The notes under the pieces: generated by a model
Seen by the model: only the letters and a program-made list of their open reading frames with translations
Databases searched by the model: none
What the model was told of the DNA's origin: nothing
Source: Azorinus chamasolen
Taxonomy: Eukaryota > Mollusca > Bivalvia > Cardiida > Solecurtidae
Reading direction: 5' to 3'
Assembly: GCA_963576725.1 (NCBI GenBank)
Contig: OY755240.1
Span: forward strand, 98,366,316 to 98,430,315
Length of the DNA: 64,000 nucleotides
Program-made: the position numbers and the translations under genes
Part shown: piece after piece, positions 31,699 to 40,726 of the stretch
Layout: every line of letters starts with the position of its first letter
Position numbering within the stretch: position 1 is the stretch's first letter

Positions 31699-33573
31699 TT
31701 TTTAGCTCACCTGGCACGAAGTGCCAAGGTGAGCTATTGTGATCGGCCTGTGTCCGTCGTCGTCAGTCGTGCGTCGTCAACTTTTTCTTTCAACGACATC
31801 TCCTCCTAAACTGCTGGTTGGATTTTTTCCAAACTTGCCAGGAATGATCCTTGGGTGAACGTCTACCAAAGTTGTTCAAAGAATTTGATTCCATGCTGAA
31901 CTCTGGTTGCCATGGCAACAAATGTAAATAAAAAATGAAATCTTTAAAAATCATCATCTCAAAAACTGTAAGACCTAGGACTACCAAATTTGGTATTGAG
32001 AATCATCTAATGGCCCTCTACAAAGATTGTTCAAAGTTTGGCCCTGGGTCAAAATTGGCCCCTCCCCGGGGGTCACAAGTTTTACAAAGGATTATATAGT
32101 GAAAACTTTAAGAATCTTATCAAAATCCATAAGGCCTTGAGCTATCATATTTGGTATGTAGCATCATCTAGAAAATCTCTATAAAGATTGTTCAAAGTTT
32201 GCCCTTGGGGTCAAAATTGACCCCGCCCCGGGGGTCACAAGTTTTACATAGGATTATATAGTAAAAAATTTAAAAGTCTTCTTGTCTGAAACTGAAAGGC
32301 CTAGAACTGTGATATTTGGTATGTAGCATCATTTGGTGAACCTTTACCAAGATTGTTGAAATTATAGCCCAGGGGTCAAAATTGACCACGCCCCGGGGGT
32401 CACAAATTTAACTGAAAGCTTTAAAAATCTTCTTGTCAAAATTCATAAGGCCTAGAGCTACCATATTTGGTATGCAGCATCATCTAGTGGTTCTCTACAA
32501 AGATTGTACAAAGTTTGCCCCTGGGGTCAAAATTGGCCCCGCCCCGGGGGTCACAAGTTTTACATAGGATTATATAGTGAAAATTTTATAAGTATTCTTG
32601 TCTGAAACTGAAAGGCCTAGAACTGTGATATTTGGTATGTAGCATCATTTGGTGAACCTTTACCAAGATTGTTGAAATTATAGCGCAGGGATCAAAATCG
32701 ACCCGACCCCGGGGGTCACAAATTTAACTGAAATCTTTAAAAATCTTCTTGTCAAATCCATAAGGCCTACAGCTACCATATTTGGTATGTAGCATCATCC
32801 AGTGGACCTCTACAGAGATTGTTCAAAGTTTGCCCCTGGGGTCATAATTGGCCCCGCCCCGGAGGTCACAAGTTTTACATAGGATTATATAGTGAAAATT
32901 TAAAAGTCTTCTTGTCTGAAACTGAAAGGCCTAGAACTGTGATATTTGGTATGTAGCATCATTTGGTGAACTTTTACCAAGATTGTTGAAATTATGATCC
33001 AGGGGTCAAAATTGGCCCGCCCTGGGGTCACAAATTTTACTGAAAACTTTAAAAACCTTGTTGTCATAAACAATAGTTACGTACCCTCAGCTTAGATATT
33101 TGGCATATAGCATCATCTATATGCCCCGAATCAAGATTGTTCTAATTATGCCCCATGAATAAAAAATGACCCAGCCCAAAGTTATATAGTGAAAAGTTCA
33201 AACATCCTCTTCTCTGAAACTAATATGGCCAAAACTTTGATATTTGGCATGGTGTGACTTCTAGAGGTACTTTACCAATACTATTCATACAGAGCTCCAG
33301 ATAAGGTGCGTATTTCTAAAATTACAATCCTTATGCCTCAACTAAACCCTATGATGTGACCATTCATTAGAATCGTCGCAAAGCGACGATTCTAATGAAT
33401 GGTCACATCATAGAATTGGTTGAGGCATAAAGGAGAAAACGTTGGAAATAAGTTGTGTACGCAGTCTTATCTGGAGCCCTGTTCATATAGTTTCAGTTGG
33501 TGTCAACTTATTTTATATAATGTCAGTATGACTCAGGTGAGCGATTTAGAGCCATTCTGGCTCTTGTTTCCTT
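31699..33573 (+). mobile_element. Family G element, copy 10 (interrupted)
   Basis: TTTAGCTCACCTGGCACG, GGCACGAAGTGCC, GTCCGTCGTCGTCAG. Roughly nine units alternate two subtypes (CATCTAGTGGACCTC and CATTTGGTGAACCTTTACC), so the higher-order period is about 320 bp. It closes with CTCAGGTGAGCGATTTAGAGCC. A 192-bp element is inserted at 33290. Confidence 0.85.
33290..33481. mobile_element. Short TIR element with 6-bp target duplication (TTCATA) and a large central palindrome
   Basis: CAGAGCTCCAGATAAG at the left end mirrors CTTATCTGGAGCCCTG at the right. TTCATA lies immediately outside both ends (33284-33289, 33482-33487). The centre (33331-33430) is an almost perfect palindrome with ATTAGAATCGTCGC facing GCGACGATTCTAAT. 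It carries no coding capacity and shares termini with the 2.1-kb element at 40727. Confidence 0.8.
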
Positions 33574-33578
33574 TTTTG

Positions 33579-35090
33579 GTTTTTGTCGAGCCCGCTTGCG
33601 GAGAGCTCGACATAGTTGTCACAATGTCCTCATGTTTTGAGTGTATGTTAGTGCGTCCGTCCGTCCGTCTGTCCGTCCGGTCTTGTCCGGGCTCTAACTC
33701 GGAACTCCGTGAATGGATTTTTGAAATGACTTGGCATAAATGTTTGTCTTACAGGTGCGGCATGTATCGCGCAAAAACCATATCAGTAGCTGAAAGGTCA
33801 AAGTCATACTTTAACTTAGAGGTCAAAGGTCAAAAACATGTATTTTTGGGCTTGTCCGGGCTCTTACTCGGAACTCCATGAATGGATTTTGAAATAACGT
33901 GGCATAAATGTTTGTCTTAAAGGTACGGCGTGTCACGCACAAAAACCATATCAGTAGCTGAAAGGTCAAGGTCATACTTAGAGGTCAAAGGTCAAAAACA
34001 TGTATTTTTGGGCTTGTCCGGGCTCTTACTCGGAACTCCATGAATGGATTTTGAAATGACGTGGCATAAATGTTTGTCTTAAAGGTACGGCGTGTCGCGC
34101 GCAAAAACCATATCAGTAGCTGAAAGGTCAAGGTAATTCTTAGAGGTCAAAGGTCAAAAACATGTATTTTGGGGCTTGTCCGGACTTTTTCTCGGAACTC
34201 CGTGAATGGATTTTGAAATGACGTGGCATAAATGTTTGTCTTAAAGGTACGGCTTGTTGCACGCAAAAATCACGTCAGTAGCTGAAAGGTCAAGGTCATA
34301 TTTAGAGTTCAAAGGTCAAAAACATGTATTTTTGGGCTTTTCCGGGCTCTTACTCCGAACTCCATGAATGGATTTTGAAATGAAGTGGCATAAATGTTTG
34401 TCTTAAAGATACGGCTTGTCGCGCGCAAAAATCACGTCAGTAGCTGAAAGGTCAAGGTCATATTTAGAGTTCAAAGGTCAAAAACATGTATTTTGGGGCT
34501 TTTCCGGGCTCTTACTCCGAACTCCATGAATGGATTTTGAAATGACGTGGCATAAATGTTTATCTTAAAGGTATGGCGTGTCCCCCGCAAAAATCACGTC
34601 AGTAGCTGAAAGGTCAAGGTCATATTTAGAGGTCAAAGGTCAAAAACATGTATTTTTGGGCTTGTCCGGACTCTTACTCGCAACTCCATGAATGGATTTT
34701 GAAATAACTTGGAGTAAATGTCTGTCTTAAAGGTATGACGTGTCGCGCGCAAAAACCATGTCAGTAACTGAAAGGTCAAGGTCAAACTTAGAGGTCAAAG
34801 GTCAAAAACATGTATTTTTTTACTTGTCCGGGCTCTTACCTGACTTGGATATAATGTGTCGCTCATAAAAAAACATGTTGGTAACTGAAAGGTCAAGGTC
34901 ACATTTCTTTCTTGGTTTATCCAGGCTCTTTCTCAGATTTGCATGGAAAGATTTCAAAATAACATGACAGAAATGGAATTCTAGTTCAGATGATGTGTGC
35001 AAGAGTCAGGTCTGTAGCTTTAAGGTCATGGAAATAGTCAAACTTATGCATGTACTATTGGTAAATGGGCGACGGGCTCGACATGTCGCA
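33579..35090 (+). mobile_element. GTCGAGC-family element with eight ~163 bp units
   Basis: TTTTTGTCGAGCCCGCTTGC pairs with AGCTCGACATAG. GTCCGTCCGTCCGTCTGTCCG follows. Eight units start near 33683, 33851, 34013, 34177, 34338, 34503, 34664 and 34828, each with TTGTCCGGGCTCTTACTCG, GGCATAAATGTTTGTC, and GAGGTCAAAGGTCAAAAACA. It ends with GGGCTCGACATGTCGCACG. Confidence 0.85.
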
Positions 35091-36270
35091 CGTGGGCGTA
35101 TATTTTAGCTTATTACTAAAAAAGTGTAAGAGATATCAAAATGAAACTTTATAGGTGGATAGAACGCATTGAGAAGTCCCCTACATAAGAACCAAAACTC
35201 TTAATTTCAAAATTTTGGAGTAATGGCCCTTTGTTTTTAGCTCACCAGAGCACAAAGTGCTCAGGGTGAGCTTTTGTGATCACCTGATGTCCGTCGTCCG
35301 TCGTCGTGCGTCGTGCGTCGTGCGTCGTTCGTCGTTCGTCGTTCGTCGTTCGTCGTCCGTCGTCAACAATTTGAACCTTTAAAAATCTTCTCCTCTGAAT
35401 CTATAGGGTGCTCAGCTTTCATCTTTGGCACATAGCTTCACCTATAGGTCCTTTACAAAAGTTATATAAATTATGTCCCTGGAGTCAAAATTGGCCCCAC
35501 CCTGGGGGTGTCAAGTTTTCAATAGAAACATATAGTGAAACTTTGAAAATCTTCTTCTCTGAAACTGGAAGGTTCTCAGCTTTGATATTTGGCACATAGC
35601 ATCATCTATAGGTCCTCTACAAAAGTTATATAAATCATGTCCCTGGGGTCAAAATTGGCCCCGCCCTAGTGGTGGCAAGTTTTCCGAAGCTGACTGCTGT
35701 TTAAACACTAGTATCTTCCTGGCAAAAACTACATGTCCCAGAGCTTAGATATTTGGTGTATGGATCTACTTAGTTTACCTTTAAGAATTTTGTTAATATC
35801 ATAGTTCTGAGGTTAAAATTGGTCCTGCCCTTTGGGTTATACTTTAAAATAGGCTTTTTCACTTCACAAACTGCGGCTAAAGGTTTCTCCTCCAACCCAG
35901 TCCACTGAGACTGACCTAGTTCCAGTGGTTTTACCCTTAGTCTAATCAGTAGAGTAGAAATTGTGTTTAGCCAAATAAATAACAAACACTCATTTTAGAT
36001 GGAGAAAACTAAGTGGATAATTCTCAAAATGCTCTTTGCATATCTATGTCCTGCATTAAGCTCTCAGATATCAATATAGAGTCTTATCAGTATATCTTTT
36101 GTGAAGTTTAGCTGAATACAAGTCAAGTGTTCTATGCTGTAGCATTCTTTATCAGTATTATAGTTGTTTCAGAATTGTTGTCTGCTTGTCTAAGATTGTT
36201 CACATTGTTTTTTAATACATGTCAATCTTACAATTAACTCTCTTGTACAAAACAATTATGAAGTACAATA

Positions 36271-36331
36271 TTGGATTCTGATCTGACACATATGTAATTT
36301 GAAGTTACATATGCGTCAGATCAGAATCCAA
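36271..36331. repeat. Perfect-arm hairpin, TTGGATTCTGATCTGAC type
   Basis: TTGGATTCTGATCTGAC faces GTCAGATCAGAATCCAA with CATATGTAA...TTACATATG continuing inward; total about 61 bp. Same family as the hairpins at 44314 and 44549. Confidence 0.8.
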
Positions 36332-36465
36332 ACTGTGCTAGGTCTCCCTTTGCACTTTTGATAACAACTGGGATGCCTCCCTTCTGGGTAGACAGCTGAT
36401 ATTTTTAGATCTGGCCTATTGCACAGACAACCCTTTACTCCAAAATTATGCATTTCTGCACCATT

Positions 36466-36530
36466 GCAAACAGAGTAGACCCAGATTAGATGGCTCATTT
36501 AGTAGCCATATGATCAATCTGCTCTGTTTA
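36466..36530. repeat. GCAAACAGAGTAGACCCAG hairpin
   Basis: GCAAACAGAGTAGACCCAGA folds on TCTGCTCTGTTT with GATGGCT...AGCCAT in the stem. Confidence 0.65.
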
Positions 36531-36612
36531 CTTATGATATTATATAGTGCAAATTGCATTAAATTATTTCCATTTTTGTGTACAATATACAATGTACTTA
36601 TAATATGTTTAC

Positions 36613-36854
36613 TTAACCCATTCCCTCATATAAATGCCTTTTCATGCATTTGCAAACAGAGCAGACCCAGATCAGGCGGCTCCTTTAGCAGCTGTCTAAA
36701 TAGGGTCTACTCTGTTTGTTAATGGAATTTGAAAGATGTTTTTCATTACTTTCTTAAATGGCTACACTTTCTATTTTTCATTATAACTATTTTGTCCATG
36801 AACATTCAGTAGGTATTGAAATTTTGAATAAACATAGAACAGTGGAAGGGTTAA
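36613..36854. mobile_element. TTAA-flanked hairpin MITE
   Basis: TTAACCCATTCCC opens; GGAAGGGTTAA closes. The internal hairpin (36652-36719) has GCAAACAGAGCAGACCCAGA facing GGGTCTACTCTGTTTG. Confidence 0.75.
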
Positions 36855-37455
36855 AAATAAGTTAAGATATGAATAATAATATGAACTCATGTATCATCAT
36901 CTTCAGGTCCTTTACAAAAGTTATATTAATTATGGCCCTGGGGTCAAAATTGGCCCCGCCCCAGGGGTGGGTAGTTTTCAGTAGAAACATATAGAGCAAA
37001 CTTTGAAAATCTTATGAAACTGAAAGGTGCTCAGCTTTCATATTTGGCTCATAGCATCATGTCTAAGTCCTCTACAAAAGTTATATAAATTATGCCCCTG
37101 GGGTCAAAATTGGCCCGCCCCAGGGCCGGCTAGTTTTCTATAGAAACATATAGTGAAAACTTTGAAAATCTTCTCCTCTGATAGTCTGGTGAGCGCTTCA
37201 GGGCCATTCTGGCCCTCTTGTTTTTGGAAAACTTCAATTCAGCTGATTACTCAAACAAAATAAGAGGTATCAACATGAAACTTCATACCTTACTAATTAA
37301 ACAGACAAGCGTTGGTGCCGCTCAGTGGTGCTCTTGTTCCCATATCTTTCATATAAAAATGTATCAAGCATTAAAGCAAAGCCTTTGCTAGGTCCAAATG
37401 TTACTGAATGGGTCAATTTCACATGAAGTGTTATGTGCCAACGTTTAAAGAGTAT

Positions 37456-37699
37456 TTAACCCTTTAACCCCTAGTAACGCTTACATACATGATTTACAAA
37501 AAGTGTACCTTGTATAGAGTACACTTGTCCTATGCAAACAGTGTAGACCCAGATCAGAGGGCTGCTAAAGCAGCCCTCTGATCAGGGTTTGCACTGTTTG
37601 TAATTTTGCAATATATTGTAAAAACAACCCTTAATAATCAACAATGGACTAGACTTAATTGGAAGTGTCCATTTTGAAGTCCAGGGAGGAATGAGTTAA
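37456..37699. mobile_element. TTAA-flanked hairpin MITE (intact reference copy)
   Basis: TTAACCCTTTAACCCC opens; GGAATGAGTTAA closes. The internal hairpin (37534-37600) has GCAAACAGTGTAGACCCAGA facing GATCAGGGTTTGCACTGTTT. It is the intact paralogue that reveals the insertion in the copy at 40676-43035. Confidence 0.8.
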
Positions 37700-37819
37700 G
37701 TGAAGAGAGGAATGCTTGGAAGGAGCGGGGGGGGGGTTAAAAAAAACCTCCAATTTTATTGTATGAATTTTTTGATGAACAAAATGACCTGATTCAAGAA
37801 ATGTTTTGATATATTTCAG

Positions 37820-38043
37820 GAGAAGTGGTGAAACTTACAGAGGCTCAGCGCAGTCTTCTGAAAACTTTGTTCAAAACAAATATAGAAATGAGAAGGGAAC
37901 TGCAGAAAGCTGAGTGTGAAAAGGTTTCTCGCAAATATGCAGCTCTTCAGAACCTGTCCTGGAAAAAAATTAAGAACACGGTCCATAATTGGATAATGAC
38001 TGAGAAACAGAAAATGAAAACTTTTTTTCATTCAGACCGTTAG
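37820..38043 (+). CDS. Terminal exon: Myb/SANT-like C-terminal domain, stop codon
   Basis: Acceptor GATATATTTCAG precedes 37820. The exon opens with two bases of a split codon and runs 74 codons to TAG at 38041. It encodes EVVKLTEAQRSLLKTLFK, then CEKVSRKYAALQNLSWKKIK, then a basic end. The pattern (hydrophobic-rich helix, then a K-x2-C/A-E segment, then L-x-x-L/R-S/N-W-x-x-I/V-K-x-x-V) is the small C-terminal domain I associate from memory with tyrosine-recombinase-derived animal proteins, somewhat like a SANT/Myb repeat; DNA binding is inferred. An internal GTG/ATG start is not needed because the frame is open to the acceptor. AATAAA follows 49 bases after the stop. Confidence 0.7.
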
Positions 38044-38092
38044 GCTAATTGACTGTCAATCAGTTGATGAAGTTAATGAACACTGTCAGGAT

Positions 38093-38098
38093 AATAAA
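38093..38098 (+). promoter_or_regulatory. Polyadenylation signal AATAAA
   Basis: The hexamer lies 49 bases after the terminal-exon stop in AT-rich, non-repeat sequence, a fitting position for a short 3' UTR. Confidence 0.55.
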
Positions 38099-38472
38099 TT
38101 ATTATCATATGATAGTAAAACTGTATATAACAAAGTTGTTTAACTGACTGTTATGATATGACAGAAATTCTTATGAGCTAATTTAAGATATGAGCTAAGA
38201 TAGACAAATTTTGTATGGAAATTCAGACTCTTTTATTCAAAATATTTCTTCTCAAATTTCATTATTTTAGTGTTTTTGCAATATACTTATCTAGCTCTGT
38301 GTATAGAACTGCCTAAACAAAAGGAATTGCTAGTAATTCGAATTACACCTTTATTATATTTGTTCAACATTAGGACCCAGAGATAAACATATTACACACA
38401 TTGATAATGATAAAATTTGAGAAAAAATATTTTGAATGAGTTTGCAATATTTTAGAGTTAACAGCCCAATAA

Positions 38473-38621
38473 TTTTTAGCTCACCTGAGCTACGAAGTGC
38501 TCATGGTGAGCTATTGTGACCGTTCTGTGTCAGATTTTAAACAACATTTTTCTTAAAATGCCACATTGTCAAATGTATTGCTATGAGTCAGGTGAGCGAT
38601 TTAGAGCCAATGTGGTTCTTA
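38473..38621 (+). mobile_element. Family G 'solo' element, copy 12 (both ends, almost no body)
   Basis: TTTTTAGCTCACCTGAGC, GAAGTGCTCATGGTGAGC and, only about 70 bp later, GTCAGGTGAGCGATTTAGAGCC. It is the minimal member, showing that the unit array is dispensable. Confidence 0.8.
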
Positions 38622-38771
38622 TTATAATCTACCATGCCCTAGATTCACCTTTTATGCATTGCATATGTGGTTGTATACATTTTATTCTAATTTCAGCCAA
38701 ATTTTAAGCATTTATTAAACAATCACATTGTCTGTACTACACAGTGGCTTGCGTGTGTGTAAGCAAACCCT

Positions 38772-39134
38772 ATTTATACCCCCACAAACAAAGTTGGGGG
38801 TAGGGGGGGGGGGATGTGTATACTGGAGTCACCCTGTCTGTCTGTCTTGTCTGGAGCATAACTTCCAAAGTATAAAAGCTATTGACTTCAAACTTCATAG
38901 ACAGATAGATCACATTGACCCAAAGTGCAGTGCACAAGGTCCGTAACTCTGGCTTCAGTATTTTTGGAGTTATTGCCTTATGTCATTTTTGTCCCGATTC
39001 GGCATGTCCGGAGCATAACTTCAAAAGAATAAAAGCTATTGACTTCAAACTTCATACACAGATAGATCACATTAAACACAAGTGCAATGTACAAGATCCA
39101 TAACTCTGTCTTCAGTTTTTTTGGAGTTATTGCC
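38772..39134 (+). repeat. Family M element, left part (continues at 40416)
   Basis: TTTATACCCCCACAAAC folds with TTGGGGGTAGGGGGGG. Units near 150 bp contain GGAGCATAACTTC-AAAGTATAAAAGC and CAAACTTCATA-ACAGATAGATCAC. The array is interrupted by family G copy 13. Confidence 0.75.
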
Positions 39135-40415
39135 TTTTTAGCTCACCTGAGCGAAGCTCAGGGTGAGCTTTTAGGATCGCCTTTTGTCCGTATGTCCGTC
39201 CGTCCGTCCACAATTTGTTCGTTACCGATCTAGCGACCACAATTCTTAGTCAATCTTCATCAAACTTACCACAAATGTTGTTCTTGACAAAATCTAGGTC
39301 AAGTTCGAAAATGAGTCTTGTCCGATCAAAAAGTAGGTCACTAGGTCAAATTCTAGAAAAACCTTGTGGACACTCTAGAGGCCATAGTTTTGAACCAATC
39401 TTCATCAAACTTGCTCCAAATGTTGTTCTTGACAGAATCTAGGCCAAGTTTGAAAATGGGATATGTCCGGTCAAAAAGTAGGTCACTAGGTCAAACCCTA
39501 GAAAAACCTTGTGGACGCTCTAGAGGCCACAGTTTTGAGTCAATCTCCATCAAACTTACCCAAAATGTTGTTCTTGACAAAATCTAGGTCAAGTTCGAAA
39601 ATGGGTCATGTCCAGTCAAAAAGTAGGTCACTAGGTCAAATCTTGGAAAAACCTTGTGGACGCTCTAGAAGCCATAGTTTCAAGCCAATCTCCATCAAAC
39701 TTTCTCCAAATGTTGTTCTTAACAAAATCTAGGTCAAGCTTGCAAATGGGTCATGTCCGGTCAAAAAGTAGGTCACTAGGTCAAATCCATGAAAAACCTT
39801 GAGGATGCAATAGAGGCCACAGTTTTGAGTCAATCTTCATCAAACTTACCCCAAATGTTGTTCTTGACAAAATCTAGGTCAAGTTCAAAAATGGGTCATG
39901 TCTGATCAAAAAGTAGGTCACTAGGTCAAATCCTAGAAAACCCTTGTAGACGCACTAGAGGCCATAGTTTCAAGCCAATCTTCATCAAACTTGCTCCAAG
40001 TGTTGTTCTTGTCAAAATCTAGGTCAAGTTTGAAAATGAGTCATGTCCGGTCGAAAAGTAGGTCACTAGGTCAAATCCTCGAAAAACTTTGTGGAAGTAC
40101 TACAGGCCACAGTTTTAAGTCGATCTTCATCAAACTTGCTCTAAATGTTGGTACAGTATTTACAAAATCTAGGTCAAGATTGAAAATGGGTCATGTCGGA
40201 TCAAAAATCTTGTGGACGTACTAGAGGCCATAGTTTCTTCATCAAACTTGCTCCTAATGATGTTCTTGACAAAATCTAGGTCAAGTTGGAACATGGATAA
40301 TGTCCGGTTCAAAAGTAGGTCACTAGGTCAAATCCATGAAAAACATGGTTAGGTTCAAGTATTGGGTTCAGTATCCTCTGGTGAGCGAAATCAGGGCCTT
40401 CATGGCCCTCTTGTG
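39135..40415 (+). mobile_element. Family G element, copy 13, eight ~145 bp units
   Basis: TTTTTAGCTCACCTGAGCG, AAGCTCAGGGTGAGC, GTCCGTATGTCCGTCCGTCC. Units are spaced 145 bp (AATCTAGGTCAAGTTCG, GGTCACTAGGTCAAATCCTAG). It closes with CTCTGGTGAGCGAAATCAGGGCC. The three similar 73-residue frames here are unit translations, each ended by a stop because 145 is not a multiple of 3. Confidence 0.85.
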
Positions 40416-40600
40416 TTATTTTTGTCAAAATTTGTTTGTCCGGAGCATAACTTCTAAAGTATAAAAGCTATTGACTTCAAATTTCATATACAGATAGATC
40501 ACATTAACAACAAGTGCAGTGCAGACGATCTGTAACTCTGTCTTCAGTATTTTTGGACTTGAATTGTTGAAAAATCTTGTACGGAGCATTTCTTTAGAGC
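40416..40600 (+). repeat. Family M element, right part
   Basis: TTTGTTTGTCCGGAGCATAA, then the same ATAAAAGCTATTGACTTCAAA and ACAGATAGATCACATTAA motifs as 38850-39120. Confidence 0.7.
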
Positions 40601-40726
40601 AACCAAGGTTTTTCATTTTTCATGTGGAGTACACACATCACCTTTATCCTGACACATTTGCCTCTTTATACCCCCTTAACTCATTGTCCCCTGAAAGTTC
40701 AAATGGAACATTCCCATTTCCAAATA

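Larger units (their letters stand above)
35234..37224 (+). mobile_element. Family G element, copy 11 (interrupted by ~1.2 kb)
   Basis: TTTTTAGCTCACCAGAGC, hairpin GAGCACAAAGTGCTC, then a (GTCGTGC/GTCGTTC)n array. Units contain GGTCCTTTACAAAAGTTATA and AAAATTGGCCCCGCCC. The array stops near 35690 and resumes near 36890. It closes with GTCTGGTGAGCGCTTCAGGGCC. The gap holds unique sequence and three hairpins. Confidence 0.8.

Noticed and set aside
39215..40224. Series of similar ~73-codon frames that look like a repeated protein family
   Set aside because: Each is one frame of the 145-bp family G unit and ends at the same stop in every unit; 145 is not a multiple of 3, so no continuous product exists.
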